From 66-474 sp040255405 (GTDB taxonomy: Bacteria > Pseudomonadota > Gammaproteobacteria > Xanthomonadales > Rhodanobacteraceae), in contig JBDZUX010000001.1 in NCBI GenBank assembly GCA_040255405.1, forward strand, positions 62,001-126,000: 64,000 bases of DNA, given 5' to 3'. The notes below the pieces were generated by a model. That model was not told the origin of the DNA, searched no databases, and saw nothing but the letters and a program-made list of their open reading frames with translations. Every line of letters starts with the position of its first letter. Positions within the stretch are counted from its first letter, which is position 1. Shown here piece after piece: positions 17,645-26,936 of the stretch. A program made the position numbers and the translations under genes.

Positions 17645-19090
17645 TCAGGCGGCGCAGGCGCGGTCGTTACGGTGGTGCGCGCCCAGGCTGCGCCGGCGCA
17701 GGCGCGCCGCGCGCAGCAGTGCGGCGGCCAGGCGCATCTGCCAACCGGCCGCCGCCGCGGCGTGCGCGGTGCGCCATGCGTCGCGCAACGCGATGCCTTC
17801 GCGAACCGGGCCGGCAGCCTGCCACAGCAGATCGCGCAAGGCCGGCAACGAGGCTTCCGGCAAGCCCGCGCCAAGCTCGGCCCAGCGGAACGCGCCGTGC
17901 GCCGGCGGCGCCGACGCGTGGGCCAGCGCCGCACCCAGGCGCCGTCCGCAGGCGATGCCCTCCAGCAACGAATTGCTGGCGAGGCGATTGGCGCCGTGCA
18001 CGCCGTTGCAGGCGACTTCCCCGGCCACGTACAGACCGGCCAGCGAACTGCGTCCGTCCAGGTCGGCGGCCACGCCGCCCATGTGAAAATGCGCGGCCGG
18101 CGTGATCGGCAGCGGCTCGCGCCGGGGGTCCCATCCATGCGCAAGGCACGCCGCCAACACGGTGGGGAAACGCAAGTTCCAGTCGCCGGTCACGCCGGTG
18201 GCGTCCAGCAACGTGCGGCTGCCCGCGCGCTGCACCTCCCAGACCCGCCGCGCCACCACGTCGCGTGGCGCAAGATCGGCGAGCGGATGCAACCCGCGCA
18301 TGAGCGCGCGGCCACGCTCGTCGATGATGTGCGCGCCCGCGCCCCGCAGGGCTTCGGTCAGCAGCGGCAGCGACTGCCCGCCCACGTCCAGTGCGGTGGG
18401 GTGGAACTGCACGAATTCCAGATCGCGGGTGTCGGCGCCCGCCGCGATCGCCAGTGCCAGGCCGGCGCCATTCGCGCCGGGCGGATTGCTGGTGCGCGCA
18501 AACAGCGCACCGATGCCGCCGGTGGCCAGCACCACCGCGGCGGCCTCGATTTCTTCCTGGCGGCCCTTTGCATCACGCGTGCGCACGCCAGCCACCCGGC
18601 CCTCGCGCAACAGCAGCGCTTCGACCTCCACGCCGCCGCGCAGCTCGACATGCCCGGCGGCATCGGTCCGCGCGCGCAAGGCCCGTACCACTGCCGCCCC
18701 CGAGGCGTCGCCGCCGGCATGGACGATGCGGGCGGCGCCGTGCCCGCCCTCGCGCCCCAATTGCAGCGTGCCATCGGGTGCGCGGTCGAATGCGACGCCC
18801 TGCGCCTGCAGCCACACCACCGTCGCCGGCGCGGACTCGCACAACCACTCCACCGCGGCGGGATCGTTGTGGTGCGCACCCGCTTCCAGCGTATCGGCGG
18901 CGTGCGCGGCCGCGCTGTCGCCCGCCCCGATCGCCGCGGCGATGCCACCCTGCGCCAACATGCTGGCGCTGCCCGCGGGGACGGTTTCCCGGCACAACAG
19001 CACGACATGTGCCGGTGCGGCCGCGAGCGCGGTCGCCATGCCGGCCACGCCCCGGCCGACCACTACCACGGGGGAGGGTACCGGACTCAC
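17645..19090 (-). CDS. nadB: L-aspartate oxidase
   Basis: NadB (481 aa) oxidises L-aspartate to iminoaspartate with FAD, the first step of de novo NAD synthesis. It has a dinucleotide-binding GRGVAGMATALAAA near residue 12 and the succinate-dehydrogenase-type core SMLAQGGIAAAIG. FVQFHPTALD, EALRGAGAHIIDERGR and HFHMGGVAADLDGRSSLAGLYVAGE follow. It starts with GTG, which overlaps the nadA stop (GTGA), so nadA-nadB are coupled. Products of the two enzymes combine directly to quinolinate, which fits the coupling. Confidence 0.95.
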   Translation of the reverse strand: MSPVPSPVVVVGRGVAGMATALAAAPAHVVLLCRETVPAGSASMLAQGGIAAAIGAGDSAAAHAADTLEAGAHHNDPAAVEWLCESAPATVVWLQAQGVAFDRAPDGTLQLGREGGHGAARIVHAGGDASGAAVVRALRARTDAAGHVELRGGVEVEALLLREGRVAGVRTRDAKGRQEEIEAAAVVLATGGIGALFARTSNPPGANGAGLALAIAAGADTRDLEFVQFHPTALDVGGQSLPLLTEALRGAGAHIIDERGRALMRGLHPLADLAPRDVVARRVWEVQRAGSRTLLDATGVTGDWNLRFPTVLAACLAHGWDPRREPLPITPAAHFHMGGVAADLDGRSSLAGLYVAGEVACNGVHGANRLASNSLLEGIACGRRLGAALAHASAPPAHGAFRWAELGAGLPEASLPALRDLLWQAAGPVREGIALRDAWRTAHAAAAAGWQMRLAAALLRAARLRRRSLGAHHRNDRACAA

Positions 19091-20109
19091 ACCGTCTCGC
19101 GCCGCCCCACCGCCAACATCCGATCGAGCGCGCGGCGCGCACCCGCGATCACGTCGGCCGGAATCTCGATGGCGTGCTTGAGGTCACGCAGGCTGGCGTA
19201 GACGTTCTGCAAGGTGATCCGCTGCATGTGCGGGCACAGGTTGCAGGGCTTGATGAATTCGGTCTGCGGAAACTGCGCGCGCAGGTTGTCCGACATCGAG
19301 CATTCGGTGATCATCGCCACGCGGGCCGGCCGTTCGCGCGCCAACCACTTGCTCATGGCCGTGGTGGAGCCGACGAAGTCCGCCTCCGCCAGCACCTCGG
19401 GGGAACATTCCGGGTGCGCCACCAGCTTGGCGTTGAACTGCTTGCGGGCGTGGCGCGCCTCGCTCCCGGTGAATTTCTCGTGCACTTCGCAGCGGCCGTG
19501 CCACAGCACCAGTTCCACCCGGGTCTGGCTGGCGACGTGGCGGCCCAGGAACTCGTCGGGCAGGAAGATCACCTTGTCCGAACCCATGGACTCGACCACC
19601 TGCACCGCGTTGGCCGAAGTGCAGATGGCGTCGGATTCGGCCTTCACTTCCGCCGAGGTGTTGGCGTAGCTGACAACCGGCACGCCCGGGTGCTGCCGCT
19701 TCAGCGCGCGCACGTCGGCGGCCGTGATCGAGGACGCCAGCGAACAGCCGGCTTCGAGGTCGGGGATCAGCACGGTCTTGTCCGGCGCCAGGATCTTGGC
19801 GCTCTCGGCCATGAAATGCACGCCGCACAACACGATCAGGTCGGCGTCGCATTCGGCCGCGGCCTTGGCGAGGCCCAGCGAATCGCCGGTAACGTCGGCC
19901 ACGCCATGGAAGATTTCCGGGGTCTGGTAGCTGTGCGCCATGATCACCGCGCCGCGCTGCTTTTTCAGCTTGTTGATCGCGTCGATCCACGGCAGGTGCA
20001 ACGGAATCTCGAGGCACGGCACCAGCGGCTCCAGCCGCGCGGCCAGCGCGGCGTACTCGTCTTCCAGCTCGTCGCGCCACACGGGCGCCGGCAGGGTCGA
20101 ATCGGTCAT
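19087..20109 (-). CDS. nadA: Quinolinate synthase
   Basis: NadA (340 aa) condenses iminoaspartate with dihydroxyacetone phosphate using a [4Fe-4S] cluster. The cluster cysteines are recognisable in VLCGVHFMAE, ITECSMSDN and CNLCPHMQ. The start at 20109 (MTDSTLPAPV) is preceded by GGAAC at a suitable distance; upstream codons in frame look non-coding. It heads the nadA-nadB unit. An FNR/Dnr-type box lies about 110 bp upstream, so oxygen- or redox-dependent control is possible. Confidence 0.95.
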   Translation of the reverse strand: MTDSTLPAPVWRDELEDEYAALAARLEPLVPCLEIPLHLPWIDAINKLKKQRGAVIMAHSYQTPEIFHGVADVTGDSLGLAKAAAECDADLIVLCGVHFMAESAKILAPDKTVLIPDLEAGCSLASSITAADVRALKRQHPGVPVVSYANTSAEVKAESDAICTSANAVQVVESMGSDKVIFLPDEFLGRHVASQTRVELVLWHGRCEVHEKFTGSEARHARKQFNAKLVAHPECSPEVLAEADFVGSTTAMSKWLARERPARVAMITECSMSDNLRAQFPQTEFIKPCNLCPHMQRITLQNVYASLRDLKHAIEIPADVIAGARRALDRMLAVGRRETV

Positions 20110-20478
20110 GTCGATCGTTCCGGATCGGGGAACACAGCACGCAACGCAAAAAAACGCAGGCAGGCGCGAGACCGCGTGCAGACAGCCGCGCAAGCTTGCG
20201 TGGAAGGCCGCGCGATGCATTGATCCTCGTCAACCATGCCGACGCCGAACCAGGGCGCCGCGACCCCGCCCGGTGTCGCATGACGCGACGACTGACTCAT
20301 TCCGGGAAAGCCGGAAACCATTGCCGGAATACAATCCACGCTCGCGGAGGTCCTGCACCGGCATCTGTTGAACGCGCCCAGCGGCGGCCAGCCCACAAGA
20401 TTACGGCCGAACGGTTGGGTACGCAATCGACGGCCCTCCCTTCCGGAGCATCTCTTCGGCAACGCCGGGACGAGACGA
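20110..20478 (+). other. Intergenic region between nadA and GH92 gene
   Basis: No convincing gene is seen in these 369 bp. It holds an FNR/Dnr-like box (20220-20233) and a degenerate repeat copy (TCATTCCGGG at 20297-20306 with CCGGAA and TTGCCGGAAT following). Short open frames on both strands have the arginine-rich composition of chance frames in GC-rich DNA. Confidence 0.5.
20220..20233 (-). promoter_or_regulatory. FNR/Dnr-type box upstream of nadA
   Basis: TTGATCCTCGTCAA matches the TTGAT-N4-ATCAA consensus at 9 of 10 defined positions. It is 111 bp from the nadA ATG, farther than a typical activating site unless the leader is long. Confidence 0.45.
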
Positions 20479-22815
20479 TCAGTAACTCGTCATCGAATAG
20501 GGCTGGTCCGCCGGTTGCGTGGCCCAGGCCTTGTTCGGCTGCGCCTGCATCGTGAAGTGCAGGGTGCCGCCGTTCGCGATGTCCGTATACATCAGGTAAT
20601 CGCGCGCCAGCGGCTTGCCGTTCAAATCGACCGAGCCGACGTAGGGATGATCCTTGCCGAGCCCATCGGTCGTGATCGTGAAGGTCTTGCCGTTCGGCAG
20701 GTGCATGACCGCACGACGCACGAACGGCCGGCCGATCACGTACTGGTTGCTGGCCGGCGCGACCGGGTAGAAACCCAGCGCGGTGAATATGTACCACGCC
20801 GACATCTGGCCGAGGTCGTCGTTGCCGGAAAGTCCGGTTGGCGTCGGCGCGTATTGCGTGTGCATGATCTCGGCCAGCCGCTCCTGCGTCCTCCACGGCT
20901 GGCCGGCGTAGTCGTAGAGATACGCGATGTGGTGGCTGGGTTCGTTGCCGTGCGCGTACCAGCCGATCAGGCCGGTGACGTCCTCGATGCCGGCGAAGGT
21001 CTTGGGGTCGATCTTCGCGTCGAACACCTCGTCCAGTTTCTTCACCAGACCCGCGTCGCCGCCGAGTTCATGGATCAGGCCAGCGACATCCTGCGGTTCG
21101 TACCACGAGTATTGCCACGCATTGCCTTCGGTGAAGCCGCTGCCCTGCCCCGCCTTCGCGGGATTGAACGGTGTTTCGAACTTGCCGTCGGCAAGCCGCG
21201 GCTGCGCGAAACCCGTTGCCGGATTGAACACGTTGCGCCAGTTCCCGGCGCGTTCGAAGAATTTCGCCGCGACATCCTTGTGGCCCATCGCCTCGGCCAT
21301 CCGCGCGATCGTCCAGTCATCGAAGGCGTATTCCAGCGTCTTGGAGACCGATTCGGGTTCGTGGTCGCTTGGTACATAGCCGAGTTTCATGTAGTCGCCG
21401 AGATCGCCGTACGGCGCATACGATGCGCTCGCCACCATCGCCTTCAGCGCCGCGTCGGCATCGAAGCCGCGAAAGCCCTGCATGTAGAAGTTCGCGATCA
21501 CCGGTACCGCGTGGTAACCGATCATGCACCAGGTTTCGAGGCCCTGGTACGCCCACACCGGCAGGATGCCGAACGGACTCGCCTGCTGCGCGGCGATCAG
21601 CGAATTCACGAAATCGTTGATCCGCTGCGGCGGCTGAATGAACGCCATCAACGGCTGCTGGGCGCGATACACGTCCCACAGCGACCAGCTCGAATAGAAG
21701 GTGAAATCCTTCGCCGTGTGCACCTGATGGTCCGGCCCGCGGTATTCGCCGTTGGCGTCCATCGCGAGATTCGGCGCGATCAGCGCGTGGTACATCGCGG
21801 TGTAAAAACTCTTCTCGACTTCGGGTGGCGCCTCGACATCGATCGCCGACAGCGCCTTGGCCCAGGTTTCTTTCGCAGCCGCGCGGCGCGCATCAAAATC
21901 CCAACCCTCGCCGTCGGCGTCGAGATTGGCGATCGCGTTGTCGGCGCTCACGGTCGAAATCGCCACCTTCACCAGCAGCGGCTTCGCGAGCTTGCCGAAT
22001 TCGAACGCGCCTTCCAGTTGCTTGCCGGCGATCGCGTCGTTGCCGGCGGGATTCGCAGCCGGTCCCTGGAAGCCCTTGTAGGGAATGTCGGTCTCGCGAT
22101 TGACGAGTTGGTGCGAAGTGATTGACTGCGAAAACCGGATCGCGAACCACAGTTGCCGCCCCGGTGCCCAGCCGCGCGTTTCGCGGTAACCGGTGATGGT
22201 GCCATCCGCGCGCACGCGCAGGCGCGCCCACAGCACCTTGCCCGGATAGTCGTAGATGCTCGGGCGCAGGTCCAGCAGCACGTGCGCCGTTCCGTTCTTC
22301 GGAAACGTGTAGCGATGCCAGCCGACGCGCCGGCTTGCCGTGAGTTCGACGCGCACGCCCGGCGTCGCCAGCGTCACCGCGTAATAACCCGGCTGCGCCA
22401 CTTCGCCCTCGTGGCTGAACTCGGAGCGATAGCCGCTGCCCGGCTTGCCGGGGTCACCCGCGTCCCATTGCACCTTGCCGATGCCCGGCATCAGCAGCAC
22501 GTCGCCGAGGTCGGAATGCCCGCTGCCGGAAAAATGCGTCTCGGAAAACCCGAGGATGCTGTGGTCGCCGTACTGGTAACCGGCTGCCCAAGGATAGGCA
22601 TGCTTGAAATCCGGCATCGCGGTATCGGGGCTCAGCTGGATCATCCCGAACGGCACGGTCGCACCGGGGAACGTGTGGCCGTTGCCGCCGGTGCCGATCA
22701 TCGGATCGACCTGGTTCACCGCGTCGGTGGCTGCGGCGCCAGGTTGCGCAAGCGCCAGCGCCAACAGCGCAGTCACGGCGGAGCAAACGATCGGCGACAC
22801 TCGAACGAACGGCAT
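20479..22815 (-). CDS. GH92 alpha-mannosidase, exported
   Basis: This family GH92 exo-alpha-mannosidase (778 aa) removes terminal mannose, usually alpha-1,2 linked, with Ca2+ by inversion. A signal peptide covers about residues 1-26 (MPFVRVSPIV...GAAA). The family start VDPMIGTGGNGHTFPGATVPFGMIQLSPDT follows, with GFSETHFSGSGHSDLGD and, toward the C-terminus, GNDDLGQMSAWYIFTALGFYPV. The start at 22815 places the signal peptide correctly. It is divergent from glk. A second GH92 gene lies 1.4 kb away, pointing to stepwise trimming of high-mannose N-glycans. Confidence 0.93.
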   Translation of the reverse strand: MPFVRVSPIVCSAVTALLALALAQPGAAATDAVNQVDPMIGTGGNGHTFPGATVPFGMIQLSPDTAMPDFKHAYPWAAGYQYGDHSILGFSETHFSGSGHSDLGDVLLMPGIGKVQWDAGDPGKPGSGYRSEFSHEGEVAQPGYYAVTLATPGVRVELTASRRVGWHRYTFPKNGTAHVLLDLRPSIYDYPGKVLWARLRVRADGTITGYRETRGWAPGRQLWFAIRFSQSITSHQLVNRETDIPYKGFQGPAANPAGNDAIAGKQLEGAFEFGKLAKPLLVKVAISTVSADNAIANLDADGEGWDFDARRAAAKETWAKALSAIDVEAPPEVEKSFYTAMYHALIAPNLAMDANGEYRGPDHQVHTAKDFTFYSSWSLWDVYRAQQPLMAFIQPPQRINDFVNSLIAAQQASPFGILPVWAYQGLETWCMIGYHAVPVIANFYMQGFRGFDADAALKAMVASASYAPYGDLGDYMKLGYVPSDHEPESVSKTLEYAFDDWTIARMAEAMGHKDVAAKFFERAGNWRNVFNPATGFAQPRLADGKFETPFNPAKAGQGSGFTEGNAWQYSWYEPQDVAGLIHELGGDAGLVKKLDEVFDAKIDPKTFAGIEDVTGLIGWYAHGNEPSHHIAYLYDYAGQPWRTQERLAEIMHTQYAPTPTGLSGNDDLGQMSAWYIFTALGFYPVAPASNQYVIGRPFVRRAVMHLPNGKTFTITTDGLGKDHPYVGSVDLNGKPLARDYLMYTDIANGGTLHFTMQAQPNKAWATQPADQPYSMTSY

Positions 22816-22913
22816 GCGGCGGACCTCGATGGCGAAATGGAAACGGAATATCGCGCGATCGTACCGCGCCAGAACCCGCGCTGCCCGTGTCGGTCCGCAT
22901 ATAGACTCCACGA

Positions 22914-23981
22914 ATGGAACTCGATGAAGCGGCTGCGCGGCGCGGCGAACCCCTTGCAATGACCCGAACCCGCTCGTTGCGCCGCGATGATGGCGAACGA
23001 ACGTCGCTCGTGCTGGCCGCGGACGTGGGTGGCACGCACGCGCGAGTCGGTTTGCTGCAGGCTCGCGCGGTCGCGCAGCCGCCGCTCGAGATGCTGGCGC
23101 GACACGTGTACGAATGCACGAAGTGGCGGGGGCTCGGCGAAATCCTGGAAGATTTCATTGCCCGTCACGCAGGCCTGCGCCACGACATCGCGCGCTGCGT
23201 CCTGGCGGTGGCGGGTTACATGCGCGGCGACGACTTGGTGGCCGAAAACCTGCGCTGGCCGGTGCGGCTTTCCGAACTGCGCGCGCGGCTGAAGCTGGAC
23301 CGGCTCGATATCGTCAACGATTTCGAGGCGCTGGCCTGCGGCACCCGGTTTCTTTCGGCGAGTGACAGCATCGCCGTGATCGACGCCAAGGGCACGCCGG
23401 GTCCAACCGTGGTGGTCGGGCCCGGCACCGGCCTCGGCTGCGCGGTGTTGCTGCCCAACGGCGATGCGCCCATCGTGATGCCGAGCGAAGCCGGCCACGT
23501 CGCACTTGCGCCCGGCAACGAACGCGAGATCGAGGTGCTGCGCCGGCTCGGCCGCGACCGCGCCTACGTGCACATCGGTCACGCGCTTTCGGGCCCGGGA
23601 TTGGTGAACCTGTACCGCGCGTTGGCGGACATCGAAGCTGTCGCGGCCATCCACGAAGCGCCCGCGGCGATCAGCGCGGCGGCGATGACGGGCGACGATC
23701 CGCTTGCGCGCGAAGCGCTCTCGATGTTCTGCGCACTGCTCGGCAGTTTCACGGGTGACCTCGCGGTGATGTTCAAGGCCGGCGGCGTGTATCTCGCTGG
23801 CGGCATTCTCCCATTCATCCGCGATTTCCTGCTGGCAAGCGAATTCCGCGCGCGCTTCTTCAACAAGGGCGTGATGCATGAGTTCCTGCACGCGGTGCCG
23901 GTGCGATTGATCGAGCACGGTCAGCTTGGCGTGCTCGGCGCCGCGGCAATGGAGATCGAGAAGAGCGCGCGCAATACCTGA
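22914..23981 (+). CDS. glk: Glucokinase
   Basis: This cytosolic sugar kinase (355 aa) belongs to the bacterial Glk family and forms glucose-6-phosphate with ATP. It has the phosphate-1 motif LAADVGGTHARVGLLQ near residue 34, a sugar-binding IVNDFEALACG near 124, GPGTGLGCA, and the SEAGHVALAP region with the catalytic environment. The start is uncertain: ATG 22914 lies only eight bases after a TATAGA -10-like element (22900-22905), while an in-frame ATG exists at 22959. Its position between the two GH92 genes suggests it feeds released hexoses into glycolysis. Confidence 0.9.
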   Translation: MELDEAAARRGEPLAMTRTRSLRRDDGERTSLVLAADVGGTHARVGLLQARAVAQPPLEMLARHVYECTKWRGLGEILEDFIARHAGLRHDIARCVLAVAGYMRGDDLVAENLRWPVRLSELRARLKLDRLDIVNDFEALACGTRFLSASDSIAVIDAKGTPGPTVVVGPGTGLGCAVLLPNGDAPIVMPSEAGHVALAPGNEREIEVLRRLGRDRAYVHIGHALSGPGLVNLYRALADIEAVAAIHEAPAAISAAAMTGDDPLAREALSMFCALLGSFTGDLAVMFKAGGVYLAGGILPFIRDFLLASEFRARFFNKGVMHEFLHAVPVRLIEHGQLGVLGAAAMEIEKSARNT

Positions 23982-23993
23982 TCTCGTCTTGTT

Positions 23994-24039
23994 GTCATTC
24001 CGGGCTGCCCGCGGCTTCGTGCGGGCAGAACCCGGAATC
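23994..24039 (+). repeat. Dispersed palindromic repeat, full length
   Basis: GTCATTCCGGG, CTGCCCGC, an 8-base loop, GCGGGCAG and CCCGGAATC form a long hairpin 13 bp after the glk stop. It is one of the best-preserved copies. The remainder to 24211 carries no recognisable gene. Confidence 0.75.
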
Positions 24040-24211
24040 GGTCCCTCCCCAAACCGAGACTCGCGCCATCCTTGGCGCTCGCGCTGTGCGCCGCCTGCGG
24101 CGTTCGCGTTTGCAATCCCGCAAACGCAGTCGGGTTCCGGCTTTTGGCCCGCCCCGTAGTGACCATGGACATGATGCGATCAGCCCGGGAAGGACGACTG
24201 GTTACTTTGCG

Positions 24212-26647
24212 CTAGTCCGGCACGCTTGCCGGTTGCCCAAACGACGGCGGCCGATTTTCCGGCGCGGCGCCGAACTGCTTGTTCGGCGTGTCGCCCATCT
24301 CGAACACCAGCGTGCCGCCTTTTGCCAGTTCGGCGTGCTCGATCCAGCTTTTCGTCCACGGCTTGCCATTCCACGTCACCGACCGGATGTACGGCTTTCC
24401 CTTGCCGTTGCCGCGCGCTTCCAGGATGAGTTTCCGGCCGTCGCCGATGTCGATATCGGCGTGGTCGACCATCGGACTGCCGAACACCCAATTCGTGCTG
24501 ACCGGATCGACTGCATACAGCCCGAGCGCGCCCAGCACGTACCACGCGCTCATCTGACCGCAATCCTCGTTGCCGGCGAGGCCATCCGGCGCCGCGCGGT
24601 ACATGGTTTCCAGCAGCATCCGCACCCGCGATTGCGTCTTCCAGTGCGAGCCCGTGTACGCATAGAGGTACGCGATGTGGTGGCTCGGCTCGTTGCCGTG
24701 CGCGTACTGGCCGACCATGCCCGCGATGTCCGGCGGCGCATTGGGCGGCAGCGTGGAGGCGGTGGTGAACAGTTCGTCGAGTTTGCGTTCGAACCCGGCT
24801 TCACTGCCGAACATCGGCATGTAGCCGTACAAATCGTGCTGGTTGAGAAAGGTCGCGACCCACGGATTCGATTCGGTGTAGTCGCGCCACTTGTCGGAAT
24901 GGCCCATTTCGATCGGGTCGAACGGCTCCAGCCACTTCCCGTCCGCGCTGCGGGGGCGCATGAAGCCGAGCTTGCGGTCGAACACGTTGCGGTAGTTGCG
25001 CGAACGTTCGCGCAGGGCCTTCGCGTCCGCGTCTTTGCCGAGGGCCTCGGCAAATTGCGCCATCGCCCAGTCGTCGTAGGCGTACTCCAGCGTCTTGCTG
25101 ACCGCCTCGCCTTCCTTGTCGCTGGGAATGTAGCCGAGTTCACGGTACCACCTGAGGCCCCGGTAATCGTCAGCCATGGCGCGCTTGCGACAGGCACGCC
25201 ACGCGCCCGCGTAGTCGATGCCGCCGAAGCCTTTCGCCTGCGCCTCGGCGATCACCACGATCGAGTGGTAGCCGATCATGGTGCCGGTCTCGACGCCCTG
25301 CAGCGGCCATACCGTGGGGCCTTGCGGACTCTCGTTCGCCTTGCGCACCAGGCCCTGCACGAGGTCGGGCACCTTGTCGGGCTGGAACAGCGTATACAAA
25401 GGATGCAGTGCGCGGTAGGTGTCCCACAGCGAATAGGTGCTGTAGTTGTGCTGGCCCTTCGGCAACGTGTGCACCTTCAGGTCCATGCCGCGGTAGCGGC
25501 CATCCACGTCGCTGAACAGGGTCGGCGCCAGCAGCGTGTGATAGAGCCCGCTGTAGAACGTCCTGAGTACGCCTTCCGATCCGGACTTGATCCTGATGCG
25601 CTCGAGTTCGCGCTCCCATGCAACGGCGGCGTCGAGTTGCACGCGTTCGAAATCCCAGTCCGGCAATTCCGTTTCGAGGTTGCGCAGCGCGCCGTCGATA
25701 TCCACGGCCGAAATGCCGACCTTCACCAGCAGCGGTGTCTTCGACGCGTCGTCGAAATGCAGTGCAGCCTTCAGATGATCGCCGCTGACATCCATCGCGC
25801 CGGCGCCCACGGGCTTGTCCTCCGCATACAGCTCGGCGCGCGCAAACGGGCGCGACAGTTTCATTGCGAAGAAGATGTAGCGGCCGTTCGCCCATTGGTG
25901 CACGCGCCGGCCGCCGACCAGCGTGTCATGGCCGATCACTCTCAACGTTGCATCGGAGACCTTGCATGGCGCCCCGGCTTCGTCGTGATAGCCATGCGCC
26001 AGGTCCACCAGCAGATGCGCCGGGCCTTGCCGGTTGAACGTGTAGCGATGCAGCCCGACGCGGGCGGTCGCGGTCAGTTCGGCGATGATGTCGTGACCGG
26101 TGAGATGCACCTTGTAGTAGCCGGGCACGGCGTGCTCGGACGCCTTGTCGAAGCGCGACCGATAACCCTCGCCGGGATGCGCCACCACGTCGGCTGCGAG
26201 GTGCGATCCCCGCGCAGCGGCGTCATGGCGCGAGTAATAAAGTTCGTCGGGCAGTCCGCGCGCACCGGGGTCGAGCAACACCGGACCTTGCGCCGGCATC
26301 ACCAGCACGTCCAGCATGTCGCTGGCGCCGGTGCCGGACAAATGCGTGTGCGAAAACCCCATGATCGACCCATCGGCCTGGTGGTAACCCGAGCATGCGT
26401 CCCAACCGAAATCGTTGGTATCCGGCGAAAGCTGCACCATGCCCCACGGCACCGTCGCGCCGGGATACGTGTGGCCGTGGCCGCCGGTACCGACGAACAC
26501 GTCCACGTAGCGCGAAACACCTGCCGCACCCGCGTTCGCGTCGTGGAGATCGGCGTCGCGCATCGAAGCCCACGCAACATTCGGCTCGATACGCCCCAGC
26601 AATGCCGCTGTCACCGTGCCTTGCAGGAAACGTCTGCGTGTCACCAT
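24212..26647 (-). CDS. GH92 alpha-mannosidase, Tat-exported
   Basis: This is the second GH92 enzyme (811 aa). The N-terminus MVTRRRFLQGTVTAALLG has a twin-arginine pattern, so it is probably folded before export. Family blocks are VGTGGHGHTYPGATVPWGMVQLSPDT, GFSHTHLSGTGASDMLDV and GNEDCGQMSAWYVLGALGLYAV. ATG 26647 is chosen because AGGGAG precedes it and the Tat motif follows directly. It is transcribed away from the glycosylasparaginase operon across a 289-bp divergent region. Different export routes for the two GH92 enzymes (Sec and Tat) suggest non-identical roles. Confidence 0.93.
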   Translation of the reverse strand: MVTRRRFLQGTVTAALLGRIEPNVAWASMRDADLHDANAGAAGVSRYVDVFVGTGGHGHTYPGATVPWGMVQLSPDTNDFGWDACSGYHQADGSIMGFSHTHLSGTGASDMLDVLVMPAQGPVLLDPGARGLPDELYYSRHDAAARGSHLAADVVAHPGEGYRSRFDKASEHAVPGYYKVHLTGHDIIAELTATARVGLHRYTFNRQGPAHLLVDLAHGYHDEAGAPCKVSDATLRVIGHDTLVGGRRVHQWANGRYIFFAMKLSRPFARAELYAEDKPVGAGAMDVSGDHLKAALHFDDASKTPLLVKVGISAVDIDGALRNLETELPDWDFERVQLDAAVAWERELERIRIKSGSEGVLRTFYSGLYHTLLAPTLFSDVDGRYRGMDLKVHTLPKGQHNYSTYSLWDTYRALHPLYTLFQPDKVPDLVQGLVRKANESPQGPTVWPLQGVETGTMIGYHSIVVIAEAQAKGFGGIDYAGAWRACRKRAMADDYRGLRWYRELGYIPSDKEGEAVSKTLEYAYDDWAMAQFAEALGKDADAKALRERSRNYRNVFDRKLGFMRPRSADGKWLEPFDPIEMGHSDKWRDYTESNPWVATFLNQHDLYGYMPMFGSEAGFERKLDELFTTASTLPPNAPPDIAGMVGQYAHGNEPSHHIAYLYAYTGSHWKTQSRVRMLLETMYRAAPDGLAGNEDCGQMSAWYVLGALGLYAVDPVSTNWVFGSPMVDHADIDIGDGRKLILEARGNGKGKPYIRSVTWNGKPWTKSWIEHAELAKGGTLVFEMGDTPNKQFGAAPENRPPSFGQPASVPD

Positions 26648-26844
26648 GTGCGTACTCCCTGGAAATCGGCAATGAGCCACGTCAACCATCGCCGCGGTCG
26701 GGGCGAGCGGTTGCATGCGAACGCCTGCGCAATGCGCCGGAATGCGGGCTTCTGCCGATGGAGCTGGCATCTGTCCAACCTACAGTCCCGAGTACCACGC
26801 CGGAATCGCAATCGGCGATCACGGTCTTCGCAAGATCTTTTCCA

Positions 26845-26873
26845 TTGGCGTAACCGGATTTTGCGTTTATAAC
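26845..26873 (+). promoter_or_regulatory. Sigma-70 promoter of glycan operon
   Basis: TTGGCG (26845-26850) and TATAAC (26868-26873) are separated by exactly 17 bp and sit about 65 bases before the glycosylasparaginase ATG. The surrounding DNA is locally A/T-rich. No clear operator is visible. Confidence 0.7.
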
Positions 26874-26936
26874 ACCGCAAACCGCAAGCAAGCATCACCC
26901 ACGCGTTGCCACGACCGCCATCGTCAAGGATTTCGC

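Noticed and set aside
20106..20462. 118-residue frame upstream of nadA on the minus strand
   Set aside because: It spans a regulatory region and a repeat remnant, has no motif and no ribosome site, and composition is shadow-like.
24086..26872. Very long open frame on the plus strand opposite the second GH92 gene (similar long antisense frames at 2351-3940, 4138-5817, 20368-22125, 27937-29949, 32630-34492, 51232-53520 and 62205-63947)
   Set aside because: These mirror strongly conserved genes on the other strand and have His/Arg/Gln/Val-rich compositions without motifs, as expected for antisense frames in GC-rich DNA.
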